Below, piece by piece: positions 40,468 to 53,700 of a DNA stretch of 64,000 nt (position 1 is its first letter; each line of letters begins with the position of its first letter). Made by a program: the position numbers and the translations under genes. The notes below the pieces were generated by a model. The model saw only the letters and a program-made list of their open reading frames with translations, did not search any database and was not told where the DNA came from. Source of the DNA: Vanilla planifolia (taxonomy: Eukaryota > Streptophyta > Magnoliopsida > Asparagales > Orchidaceae); the NCBI GenBank assembly GCA_023846275.1, contig CM043875.1, positions 25,090,851 through 25,154,850 of the forward strand, read 5' to 3'.

Positions 40468-42799
40468 ATGGCGGGTGGGAACTTCCTTGGTCGAATCATC
40501 GGCTACGTCGTTAATGAATTGGTTGTGGAAGGACTTGCTAACAAGTAATTTCTTCCTTTCACTTCGTGGATTTTCCGCAAAAAATGAGTTTTTCTTTTGT
40601 TTATAACCTGATATATTGGATTACATAGGACTGTGAATTGAAGGGAAGGGTTTTCATGTCCTTGTTTTATCTTTTCATTTTCTTAATCTGAAGTAATCAG
40701 TTTACCTGTTTTTCACTACGGAGTTCATATATTCCTGCAAGCTGCAGCATGTGACAATTTGCAGCTATGCACCTTATTTTACTGCGATTGATGATTTCTC
40801 CTTCACATTAATTTTTTCTCTTTGCATGATTCCGTTTGATGAGATCTTAGTCTAATAGCATTCGTCTTAATGCTTCTTAATCTGGTCAGCAGGCTGTTGT
40901 TTGCCTGATTGGCTCGTTCCCTTGAAGCTACATATTTCCCATTTTATTCTAATACTCTGCCAAAGAGGATTTGGTTTCTTCTGCTCATTTGCAGAAGCAG
41001 GAAAAACTGGGTACATTCATTCATTTGTATTTTAGATGCTTTATTGTGCTGCTGAAGGTCCTTTTTTTTGAAACTTTAAAAATGAAGTTATTGTGGTTTT
41101 CCTTTATATAATATCATAAAAAAATTAGGAACTTGTGGCGAGATTGTTTGTCATTACTGTTTTACCTCAAATTACAACTCATTAGGCTGTGTTTGGTAGG
41201 AATTTATTAGTGGCATTTTCTAATGACAACGATGGTTTCCCAAGGAACAGTACTGAAAGGCATCTTTTTTATTTTTGTGATGATATTTTAAAAAGTAATA
41301 TAAATAATTTTTAATATAAAGTTTAAATATGCTTTTTTAAAAAATAACCTTACTTGTTTTGTAGTAGTTTGTCTGGCTGATAATAATGCAGCAACTTGTT
41401 TTCAAAACCAAATTTTTATTTTACTCTTTCTCATAGTACTTTGAAAAACCAACATTTGCAAGCAACTGAAAAAAGCTTCAATATGTTAGCTTCCTTTACT
41501 TGTGCTAATTGAAGTTCCTATGGAGGTCCTCCATTTATGCCTTTGTTTGATGTTAGCTTGTGAGCTCAGAGAAGGGTTGAGAAATATGTTTTGAAAAAGT
41601 GCTTGGAAAAGAAGTTTGGTTTGTGTAAAAATTGAGTATTGATGAAAGGTTTTTATTAGAAGGGAAGTTCTGAAAAGGTGAAAATTTAGAGGCATTGTTT
41701 GAAAACCAGAAAAGTAAATATTTGATTTTCTTCTGAGAATATCTTTTGTGCAATCGTCAATACTTGAGATACCTTTTACCTTTTCTAAGATTGCTATTGT
41801 CATATCTATCATTGCATCTTTTAGCCATTCTGAAAGGAAGTTTTTCCGAACTGTATCGCAAGAATTTGGTTAGGAAAACTTGAAATTTTATTTGTTTTGT
41901 TCATTGAAATACTGTTTCCTGTTATTTTTGTTTATTTCTAGTAATTACTTAGTAAGTTTTGCCCTTGATTTTTTAGGCTAGCAACCCCATAGCCAAATCT
42001 ATAGTTTGGCTTGCTATCAATTTCAGATTTTCTATTTTGATGTATTTGGATATCAGGGTTCTATATCTTTATTGTTACCCATGTCTTTCTTCTGTCTTTC
42101 TTTCCATGCCATTTTATAATTACCTGACTATGAAACATTTTTATTTTTTTTCAATATTTCAATATTCTGAATAGAATAAGGCAATGGTAATATCTTTGAA
42201 ATTATGACCAAAACATTTTGGAAGCTCACATGCTTGCCTTTAATTTGCAATACCTTCGTTTTTTTATTTCAAAAGAACAATACCTTTGATGGGTTGATCT
42301 GTTGGGACTAGTTTTATTGCTGATTTCGGCTAAAGATTGAGTGTAATTCTTTCCAAATAAATTAATTGTCTGTTTGATTTTTCTCAAAAAGAAATCCATC
42401 AGTAGAACCATAGGATTATGGAGAATGTTTGATATCTGAAGTTTGATGTGTCCTCTATGTTTTTGCAGCCCATCATTCCAAAGATTTGCAGTGAGGACTT
42501 CCAAAACCTTGCAGGATTTGTCCACTAAAGGTGCACTTATTTATCTGAATTGAAATGTTAAATGAAATAATCAGGAACAATAATGAATATCCCATTTATA
42601 AGATATAAATCTTAACTTCTCACTGGTTTTATGTAGCTGAGCAGACAAAGCAAGAATTAACAGAGCAAATTAGAGAAGCATCAAAAACCTTTGACGTAAA
42701 TCCCACTCTATTTTTCTCACTGTATTGCAACTCACCAAGCTCCAGGTTCTGTATTTAACATTTGCCTTCTTTTGATGCCAGACCTTCAAGAGACAGTAA
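40468..42799 (+). CDS. Small conserved-type plant protein, 71 residues, four exons
   Basis: Exons: 40468-40544, 42469-42530, 42637-42695 and 42782-42799 (TAA). All junctions are GT/AG with matching phases. The start is the first ATG, in the context GCTATGGCGGG. The N-terminal half (MAGGNFLGRIIGYVVNELVV) is hydrophobic with a positive residue and could be an amphipathic or membrane-associated helix. The middle reads NPSFQRFAVRTSKT. The C-terminal third (about residues 42-66) is rich in E, K and Q with heptad-like spacing, suggesting a charged helix or coiled coil. I have an impression of similar ~70-residue proteins in other plants but know no function. The 1.9-kb first intron holds nothing recognised. 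The clean four-exon frame over a short protein makes chance unlikely. Confidence 0.75.
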
Positions 42800-45700
42800 T
42801 GCCATGGAATCTATTGCTGCTCATCCAAAACTCTTCAAGAGAAAAAACTAATGAGGTTTGTTGTTTGTTTTACTTTCATGAATATTTGTAATATGAGCAG
42901 TTGTATAAAACACTTGAGTGTTACATCCAAGATGCTGCATGTAGAGTTTTCTGGCTTGAAAAGTATGAGCTTGGAGACTATTTTACCCAATTTGCCTGTG
43001 AATTTGTACATCAATATTTTTTCTTGAAAGGTGTATGAAAACTTTTTATTCTTTTTTTAGTTTTATTTAAATTTTTTTTATGAGCATGATATAATACATA
43101 TCATTGCATTGGTATTGTGTATCTTAGTCAATTCTTAAATTTATGCACTTAAAATTTAAAAAAAAAAGAATAATTTTAATATAATGTGCCTGGAATCAAT
43201 ACAAAAAAATGAGATGTTATTATGTTTGTGACATGCATTTAATTTGACACTTGGCCTTTTTTTTTTGGATGACCAAAAAAAAAAGTGAGGATTTATGTTT
43301 TTCAGAAGGTCCTCATGTGTGTTAGTTGGGCCAGTAAAACCTATGTTTCATGCATATAATATGAGCACATGTACGCCTACCTTAAAAAAAATCACTTAAA
43401 TGATATGTTTTCATATCTTTAATTTTTTTAATGCACATATAAGTATTTTAATGCATACATGTAAGAAAAATATATAGTATAATTTATATATTAAAATTAA
43501 TGTTTATTTTTGTTATGGGAATTGTGTTACATTAGATCTATTATCATATTGGTCTTATCAAACTGCATAAATTTAGTTATCTTTATTTATCTTGTTACAT
43601 CACATTAGTTTTGTTGTTATTATTGTTCACGTTGCTTCATTTAATCTCAATTGAATCGTATCAAATTTTAATACTACTTATTGAGATAATTGCATAAAAG
43701 TGAAGTCTATTTAGGCTTTATATACTATTGAGTGGATATCAAATAATTTAAAAGTTTAAATACACAAACGAGTTACTTAAGTTATATTTTAAAGATTTTA
43801 ACATTAAACTCAGTGTGAAACTAAATATGCGACTAAATATGTTTTCTGTTATTCTCAATAGATATTTCTCTAATAATTTCATTTATATTATTGATATCTA
43901 TCTATTCTTTTATAATGAATAAATCTTTAGATTATTTAAATTAAGTGTCATATTAAATATCAAGGACACTTATATTTTATCACATCCGCACCACATAGAT
44001 TATATTAGTTACTCCATCATGACTAAACCATTGGAGTTATATGTTAATTATTGGAATTAAATCTACATTATTTGATAAAAGTTTGCAATCAAGTATCACG
44101 CACACAAAGAGCTACTAAATCATATAAAGGCACCAAGGTTTATTAAAGTTTTGCTTGACCATGGTGGACAAAGAACCAAAGACCCATGGGAGCTACCAAT
44201 TATATGGACCACTAAATTCTATATGAACTCTATTACTACTTGTTATGAGAATTACAGCATACTAACTCTGGCACAACCATTGGTTGTTAGACTTAACTCA
44301 CCACATTGACTATGCCACTTTATTGATCTTGTTGTTCCACATTAGCTTTATTGCCCTTATGTTTTTTTGTATTACTTAATCTCAATTGAACCACACACTA
44401 CTCATAATGTCCCTTTTTTTGTAGCACATGACACAATAAGTGGAATGAAAAAAGAATAATGCAATGTTAATGTAGTTTATTATAAATTAAGTATATACCC
44501 ACAAAGTAGAATAAAAATATTTTATTAATCAAGAAATCATAATAGTGGTAAACAAAAATAAATGGCAAAGAATTTTGTTTAACAAATCTCAAAATATACC
44601 AAATTTGCCAACATAATAAAAGCTTTCCAAATTTTACTTAATTCAATATATTAATGAAGAGAAAGTAAAGACCTAAACTGATAAACATACCAAAGATGTT
44701 GGCTTTTGCATAATGAGAAAGGCCATCCATATGCAACAATAATGATATTTGAGTTGAAGACCAAAAAAATGAAAAATCACAACTCATTCTATCTCTTTTC
44801 ATCATTATAGTTAGCTTTTGTAGAAGCAAAAATCCTAAACTTTATAGAAATATATCTTATAAAAAATATATTAAATTATTATATCTTTCAATTTTAGTAT
44901 ATCCAACTTAATCTAAATATCATGACATTAAAATATTAAGCACGACATTCTATATAAATATAAATAACATATATATATATATATATATAACATATAACAC
45001 GACATTCTATGCACCTAATTAATGCATGTATTTTTAGAAATTATACTTTATACATTTTATGCATGAGCAACTTCTATCATATGGATAAGACCTAAAATTA
45101 AGTACATATTATATATAATATATTTTTTATATTAATGTTTTTAAGAATATATCAATTAGACAATTATCTATAGCATATTTTTTTTATTATCATTATGAGG
45201 GTATTAAAGAAATAATGTAATTAATCATTTAGTTCAAACTAGTTTCTCCCAAATAAAGTTTTAGGCATATAGATCATCTACTAATAGATATAGCCAATAT
45301 AAACTCAATTTAGGTGTCAAAGAAATATTTGTTATTAGTGATACATGACCTTGCTTGTTGTGGTTGACTTCGATAGGAAAAACATGTTATTTTTATAAAC
45401 CTCGATGATTGTTGAATCAAAGAATAATGATAAATGATATTTTTGTTTATCAAAATTAACATAGTTCATTACCTAGGTCTCGACAAGATGTAACCTTTGC
45501 ATTATGAGTAACATGTATATATGGCTAGTCATTGGCCTCCAAGATGTTCTTCCATTAGTTGTTAACATCATTTGCATGAACCATATCAAGGAAAACTTTA
45601 AGAATGCTCTCATATAACACAATGAACTATGGTGTGCAACTTGACATATTTTGTAAGAAACATAGTCAATATTCTCTTATTCAATACCTAAATAAAATAT

Positions 45701-45965
45701 ATCTACAAGTCCATAAGGATCCCTACTCAATGCTCATTTGATGGGATGTTAGATATTGAGTTTACCATTTCTTACTCTATTGCAAGGACATTGTGCACAT
45801 ATTTAATTTGAAGATGATGTACAATGTCTAAGATAATGATTAAATGAGGTTTAAGTAATTATTTTTGACTTTTAGACTCTAGATTAAATGGAGGATCATT
45901 ATGTTATTTGTAATAGCCTAAAATTTAAATACATATCATATATTATAAATATGTTAATAGAGTTG

Positions 45966-46076
<111 letters not shown>

Positions 46077-46199
46077 TTAAAATTTGAAAATATGATGTAT
46101 ATGGATTGAGATGTTATTAAATTGATGTGATTGTAGAAAACATGTTATGATTTTAAATGTACTAAAAAAATTATTTTAGTATACCATTGAAAAGATCTC

Positions 46200-47300
46200 C
46201 TTAAGAGAAATCCAAAGAAGTTGAGTTAATAAGTTGTAACTATCTAAATAGTTAGATATAAATTTTTAAAGAAAAAAAAGTACACAAGTAATTTTCTCAA
46301 TTGTGTGGAGACATAATTATAATTCTTAAACTTTGATTTCTAGTATCTCAGCAAAGGATGGGTTTAAACATGAACTTTGTCTATGTTAGGTAAATGATTA
46401 AGAAGAGTAAAGGAGGTCGGTTAAGTGAATTCAGGAAGCTTGGGTAGAAAGAGAGCATTAGGAAAAATAGAAGAGAAAAATGAAGAAGAAAGAGGAAGAA
46501 GAAGAGATGGGCTTAGTTAGGAGAAGAAAAATAAGAGGAGACAAAGAAGTGTAGAGAACTTTTGGAGAGCAAGAGGAAAGGTAAAGAAGTGGAAGAGGTG
46601 TTGTTTAATTACCAGAGGAGTGTAGAGATAGTGCAAAGAAAGGAAATCAGGAAAGGTATGAGATTGATTTACATTTTTAATATTGTTTAATCACTTTTAA
46701 GAAAATTTAGATGTGTTTAGTAATTATTTAAAGTTAGGAGAGTTACAAAAATGATTTTGGAAAGAATAAGAAGAGTTTTGAGATGAAACCACGAGAATTC
46801 GAATGGAAGAAGTTGTCACCTAGGTTGGATCATATAATACGATAAGTTCAATCATATTATACAATTAGTTTAAGTTGGTTTAAATCAATAGATTACATCA
46901 GTCTAATGAGGTATCGTATAGGTATTTTAACCTAGTCTTATTGTATGATGATCCTCATCAAACTATTAGATGATTGTTAAGTCGACTAAACCTTAGCAAT
47001 TGAATTAATTTTAGAAGTATGATAACATTAATTATATTGTATGATTGTTTAGATCTCAAATGAGTTAGATTGATTGATAAGAGAGATTGATCGTACTATA
47101 CGATAAGATGATCGTATTGTACGATCAGTGGAGAATTGTGAATTGAATTTTATATTAGAAAAATTTATTAAGCAAAGGGTAGCACAGTGTACGATATCCA
47201 AATTCATATTATAATATTAGTTGAAGGTCAAATTATATTATATGAGTGTTGTGAAGAGCATTAATTATATTATATGATAGGATAAATTGCAAAATATGAT
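46200..47300. mobile_element. Possible LTR-derived block with purine-rich and TACGAT-rich parts
   Basis: A purine-rich stretch (about 46428-46600, GAAGAAGAAAGAGGAAGAAG-like) is followed by DNA in which ATCGTA, TACGAT, ATTATAC and TGATCGTACTATACGATAAG-like words recur in both orientations (46825-47280). The same TACGAT-type words occur in the FTB intron near 14785-15900. Repeated words and a purine tract are typical of plant LTR ends, but no pair of LTRs or domain was seen. Confidence 0.3.
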
Positions 47301-47817
47301 GCTTTTAATAATAGAAAATTAAAAAAATCTATTTTATTTTACTTATCATAGTATTAAGTTTATATCATATGTGGAGTCAAATAATAATTTAAGTACATGT
47401 ATTTTATTGTGAAACAAATAAGAGACTAGAGATAATAAACGAGATGAATTCATCTTGAATCTAAGTAGATAAATCTAATAATTTGAATGTTTTATTTATT
47501 TTAGATAGTTTTATTTATATTTAATGATATTTTTATATAGTATAGTTTATGATACTTTATTCACTTATGGTTATTATGATACTTAAGTCGACATGAATTC
47601 TTTTTTAGCATATTTATTTTGGTATTATGGTATCAATTGATTCATATCAATGTAAAAATAATTATATAAAAAGATAATTTAAAAGAGAGATAAACATATG
47701 TAGGCTATGTTAAAGATAAAATTTGTGTGATGTTATACTGCATGATTTAAAAAGTTATATTTATAAAAAAATAAATGATAATAATTAATTTTCTAAGATA
47801 TTATCCTCATGATATTA

Positions 47818-47910
47818 AGATGAGAATATCTTTATAGGTGACATAACCTTAATGATAGGGTGAGAATATCTTTATAGGTGAGGTAACCTTAATGATAGGT
47901 GAGAATACCC
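47818..47910. repeat. 40-bp tandem repeat, 2.3 copies
   Basis: TGAGAATATCTTTATAGGTG followed by an ACCTTAATGATAGG-like end occurs at 47821 and 47861, with a partial third copy starting at 47900. Copies 1 and 2 differ at only a few positions. Confidence 0.85.
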
Positions 47911-50554
47911 TTAAGAAGAAGATGTACTTATATATAGATGCATATTGAGCCTCTAATAATTTTTCATTGTGGCTATGATCAAGACATCCTTTTATTTGGA
48001 TGGATGTATCTTAAGGTCATATGATATTGATATTGGATTTAAAAGATAACAATTCAAAGGAAAATTGGATCTTATGACATAACATATTGAAAATTTTAGA
48101 ATAAAGAAATAAATAAACAAATATTTTTATTATTGGATATTTTCTTTGAATTATGGTTATGTTTTATTTTATGATTCTTAATTAATTCTAATATTAATTT
48201 ATAATATATTATTATGTTAAATATTTTTTTAATTTGCTATCTTATTTGATTTATCTACTAAGTTTATTAAAGTCTTATTAGTGTTTATATCATAGAACAT
48301 ACACCCATGACATAAAGAGATGAGGGTTATGATACCATGAAAGAGGACTTTAATTTTGAGATATTAAAATTTATAATATTTTATGTGGAGTCCAATTTAT
48401 GTATCTTATACTTTAGTTTTATATATACTTAATATGTGCATTATATGATCTTGGTGTGTGTATATATATATATATATATATATGTTTTTTATAGTTGAGA
48501 TCTTTTATTTATTATTGTGCTATTTTGGATTTACTTAGCTCAGTAGATGAGATTTTGATTTTTTATTTCATCATTAGGTCTTAAAGTTTATGCTTTCTCA
48601 TATGCCTAGTAATTTCTTTTTTAATATTTGATTATTAATATTTAATTATAATTTAGTTAGATGAGGCTTTGATATCTATGTTGAGCATTAAGAAATAGGA
48701 TTTCAAAGCTAGTATCATGGAACATTCCTTATGATAGATAGCATCAATAAGAGTAATGACCTATTTTCTTGTCATTTGCAATTATTAAGAAAAAGTAATT
48801 GATTATGCTAGTTTTCGTTGAGGATTTCACAATTGATTCCCTTAACAAATTCATGGGCAAATCTATAAATCATTAGTGATAATTTTTTAAGACTAATTAA
48901 TCAAGTTTAAGACATACTTCTATAAATAGAGCACTATTATTGCTTGCATCATCTCAAATAAACCTTTAGGAAGGTTCTTATGTAGTGATACATACCATTT
49001 TATGGATAAGGATTATGATAGGATGTATTAAGCAAGGAATATAGACAACATCCTTATGTTTAATGGTTTTATAAGGGTCATTAAAGTGGTACATATGGAT
49101 GCTTATTAATAATTTAATGTTCTTACATCACAAAGTAAACTTCATAAAGATGAGCATGTTGTGGATGCCTATTAATGGCTTATTGTTATTGCATCATAAA
49201 GTAAAACATGTATCATGAAGTTAGGGCATGTTATAAGACTATGACAACAAAAACTATTAAATGTTTTAATAAGCCTTGGAGAACACTTGTAGGTTGTTGA
49301 TCCAAGTTCTTGTTTATGTTATAAATGATGAAGGCATTACTATATTCAAGAAGCACAAGATACATATAGATCAAGACAATGGGATGATATCTTCACGTTC
49401 TTTTTTCAAAAATGCACATCATGCCAAATGGCTAAGAAACAAAAACTACATCATTAACTAAACATATATGGGTAAATTCAAACAAATTTGAGATTAATGA
49501 GTGAGATACGAAGCATAAGGAAAATCTTTAAATAGATAATTCATTAGAGTGCACTGATTAAAGAACAACATCATGGCATCCTCCATATCTACGTAGCTTC
49601 GCAATATTGACATCAATAAACATTAACCATACATTTTTTATAATATTTCCCCATCCTTTATCAAAGATATATTCTTTGAACTTCTTTGTTTGTCCTTGAT
49701 ATGTCTTTGTGGCCATCACTTCATTTATCATGCGATATAACAAAGCTAAATATTTGATTAAGGGATCTATTCATCATATAATAAGAAATTAAATTATTCA
49801 ACATCAAGAAGAAATTGAAGAAAAAGATGATATTTTTATGAAAAAAATTTGCAAAAAATTATTATAGTTATCGAGAAGTAGCACAAGTGACATTTGAGGA
49901 ACCATGGCACATGTGACCCACAAATTTCAAGTTGCAGGAAGATGAGTGCGGCAAAGGATGTGTAATATAGTAGTAACCAACAAACTAGCATGTGACATAC
50001 AGGAACCCAATAGAGAGGTGTTTAGCGGCATGTGGCGAGCTAATTAATGCATGACAGATTTAGACTTCTACTATAGTCTAAATTAGAGCCTACAACACTA
50101 GATATGTTCAGTAGACTATTAAGAAATATGAAAAAATATTATACATTAATTAATGTTAAATAATATATTTGATATTTTAGAACTGTTCAAATATTGATAT
50201 TTTTAACATTATAACATATATTATTAAATTGAGTAGATAGTAATACCTTAAGCATTAAACATAAAATCCTACAAGATAATTTTTTTCATATTCAATTTTA
50301 TACATATAAAATAGCAAATTTAAGACAAATTCTATGTAGAATATTTTAATAGAAAAGAGTAACTCTAATTTTAGATTATTACTTAAAAAATAAAAATTAT
50401 TAAAAGATACACAACTTTTTAGCAATAATGTCTTGTAGTTCTGAAGGTGTTGGTGTTTAGAGTACCAAAGTAGTAAATTGATGATATGGTGGTAATTTAG
50501 GCTAGTTGGGAAGCTTGAGGATGTTAGCGAAAGTGAATTTGTTTCATTATTAGC

Positions 50555-50795
50555 CCTCAAGGTGGAAGGTCTCCCACCTTTAATCCTTATCTCTCACAAG
50601 TGATTTGGTTTTTGACTCTCTCGATGAAAGGTTTCTCACATTCGATCATTGTATCTCACAAGTAAAGTTGAAATCTCTCAATCTAAAGATGGGTACACAT
50701 ATTTTGTTCATAAAAGTGAAAGCACACAAACAAAATAAATTTGTTTCATGATTTTCATCTTCAACTTTGTATCTCTATTTATAGAGATCTCAATA
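50555..50795 (-). mobile_element. Possible LTR fragment with internal repeat and TATA palindrome
   Basis: Two diverged ~40-base copies (about 50562-50601 and 50625-50665) share GAAGGT-TCTC-CA and ATCTCACAAGT words. About 110 bases further is ATCTCTATTTATAGAGAT (50771-50788), an 8+8 inverted repeat around TT, which on the minus strand gives a TATA box, CTATAAATAG. A minus-strand LTR promoter would look like this, but no coding domain supports it. Confidence 0.3.
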
Positions 50796-53700
50796 ATATA
50801 ATAATAATTTGTTAAGCTATAAATATAAAAATTTATTTAAAAATATCAAATAACATATTTTTAAATTCTAAAAGATATTTCACAATTTTAAAATTCAACA
50901 TAAATTATAAAAGAAATATTCTGAATAAAAATTGTCTTAAAAAGCATTAAAATTAATTAAATTAAGTAGTTCTCAAACAATTGTGCATTTCGAGAGGCGG
51001 TAATGACGAGCGACAAAACAACTGGGAGTGATCGGTGTGGCGTGGGTGAAGGTCTCAACCTGTATGGGCTGAGTTTTGGGCAGGTGTAGGTCGATGAAGA
51101 CTAGCAGGTTGGCACAGTGCGACGCGGGTCAGAATTGAATCAAGTGGGTCATCATGTGTAATAAGTCAGCGAAGGATGAGTAGATCAAATAATATTCTTG
51201 GGTCACTTCAGGTCATGCGGGCACAAGGGTCAACTCGGACCGTGGCTGTTGATGGTGGTGGTGACGGCGATAGGCAATGGCAGGCTGCAAAAGTAATAAA
51301 AAATTTAGTTTTGAGGATTTTTTAAAGAAAGTTTCAACCAAATTTTGTATTTGTGGACTTGTGGAACTGGTGCGTTTCTAATGGATATGTGTTTGTGAGC
51401 TAATGTTAGATGCTTCTGTGTTACCAACATAATAAACTAGTGAATACAAATCTCATAATGCTTGTAAAAGTGCACCTACCTACATGGAAGATGTGATGCA
51501 TGGCACTTTCCTCCATCATCGAAGTCATGTGTGCGATAGGTGCAACAATATTAGCCTATGTACAAAATCTCTACACATGAAGAAAGGAGGAATAAATTTT
51601 AGAGATTTTATAGTATTTTAAGCAAAACATGAATATAATTAAATAAATACACATGTATTGATTAAAATACTCTTATTATCTTATTATAACTATGTATTTA
51701 AACTTTTTATGAAAAAATTATTTTCCTTAAAGTTTCAACTATCAATCTTCGACAAAAACACTCTATTTTTCTAACTTTCTTTGTATTCTAGTTTTATATC
51801 GTTACATTTAATTGCAAAGCAAGATCGATATGAGGCCTTAGAATAAGTTTTCTTGTAGATAGATTAATCTCTTTCATGATCGTCAATTGAGATGACCTAT
51901 ATCACATCGTAGGCATAATATGAAGGATAAATCATAATATTGTTAGTCAATAAGATAAACAACATGGATACATTGTTATTGGGGTCCTTGGTGTGTCCTC
52001 AATTCATCACAACACAAGTGTTTTTCCCCTAAATTGACAGCTTTGCATGTAGAGACATGTTGGGGTGTTGTACCATAATGATTTGCCATTCAAAGAAGAT
52101 TCCATCTTATATATGTTTAGTGTTATGAAAGGCTTCATATTGCTCCATGTGAGGGTATCCTAACGTTGAGAGAAACTATGCTAGGAGTTCTTGCAATAAA
52201 GAAGATGCCTACCTTTTAGTCATTTTGATGCTACCTCATTCATTCAGTTCTACATTGAATGCATTTGACTCCTAATTTTAAGGTCATGTAGTTTAGGGAC
52301 CATACCATCTAAACATCATAACTATGAATTTGATTATTTGCCTTCACAATATAGATATGCAACTAGTTAGTGTGCCATTAATCATATGGATGGAAGTGGA
52401 GTGTTATGTTCTTAAGAGGATACTCTAATAGTTTATATTTTAATTATACATTGATTTAGCCTATGGACACATCAGATTCACCCTTGAGGATGCATGACGA
52501 GTTGTTGAATGAGATTGATTTATATAATGTGTCACATATTAAGATAATTAGAAATATGATAACCAACGAGTTTATCAATTAATATTCATCTATCTTGATT
52601 TGACCACTACACTATCGATGTACCTGCACTTCTATTATCCATTGACATATTTATATCTAATCTCATCACCACTAAAGCGAATTGCTACGCATTATCTGAG
52701 GGCACCAATGGAGTGCAATTTGGTGAGACTTGTATTCAATATGATATTTTATGTTATTCCATTTATAACTCTTTTAATATTACTTGTTTCTTTAGTAGTA
52801 AAAATATATTGATTGATCATACACCCAAATACTTTGATGCATGAGTGCGAGAGAAAAATATATATACATAAAGAATAATATATGAAATAAAAAAAAATAT
52901 TAACAATATGAAAAATGATGCAAATACAAAGATATCCACTTAAAAAAATAATTCTCCCACTTGGGGCGTTGCCATTGTGGCAAAAATCGTGTGACGCACG
53001 CGGGTAGGTGTTTCCTCCAGAGACACGAGTGTGACGTGCACAAGTAGTCCTCTCGAGGCAAGACCATCCTGCAACGGGTGCAAATTCGATGTTCTATTGC
53101 CGTTTGGCGAATTTCACATTGCATGCACTCGGGTAACATAAACAACACCAATTTTCCTCCTCAATATGTGGTTTGAAGAAAAGTAATTTTATTATTATCT
53201 ATTAAATAAGTGAAAAAGAAACTTTTATGTAGTATTCCTTTGTAAAATATTAAAGAATATTTTGATTCATATGGGAGATCCTACAAAAGGGCACTTATGG
53301 TTGATGATGTGACATTACATTTATCCTTAACTCGTTAAATTGGTTGGTCTATCTTTATACTATGGAAAATTGAACCATAGATGATCTTACATGCCATCAT
53401 CTACCAACTATTGTTTCCTCTTAAAAACCATCTAAACAAATATCAAGATCATGATTAGCTTTTTCATCCTTTTTGAGAAATATTGTAGCTATTATCAACT
53501 CTTTATATGTATACACATCTTAATTAAAGAAATCTTGACTTATTAATAGCAAAGTATATTTCAAAAATCAATCATAATTTATCTTCTGATGAGAAACTAT
53601 AAGGTTTATCATGACATTCTATCTATTTGAATTGAAAGGTTTGGCAACTGAATTATGATTGTTTCTCCTATCCCTCTTTATTGACTTACCATTGTTTACT

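Noticed and set aside
41486-42525. Minus-strand frames inside the first intron of the small-protein gene
   Set aside because: They are lysine/asparagine/phenylalanine-rich frames in AT-rich intron DNA with no domain.
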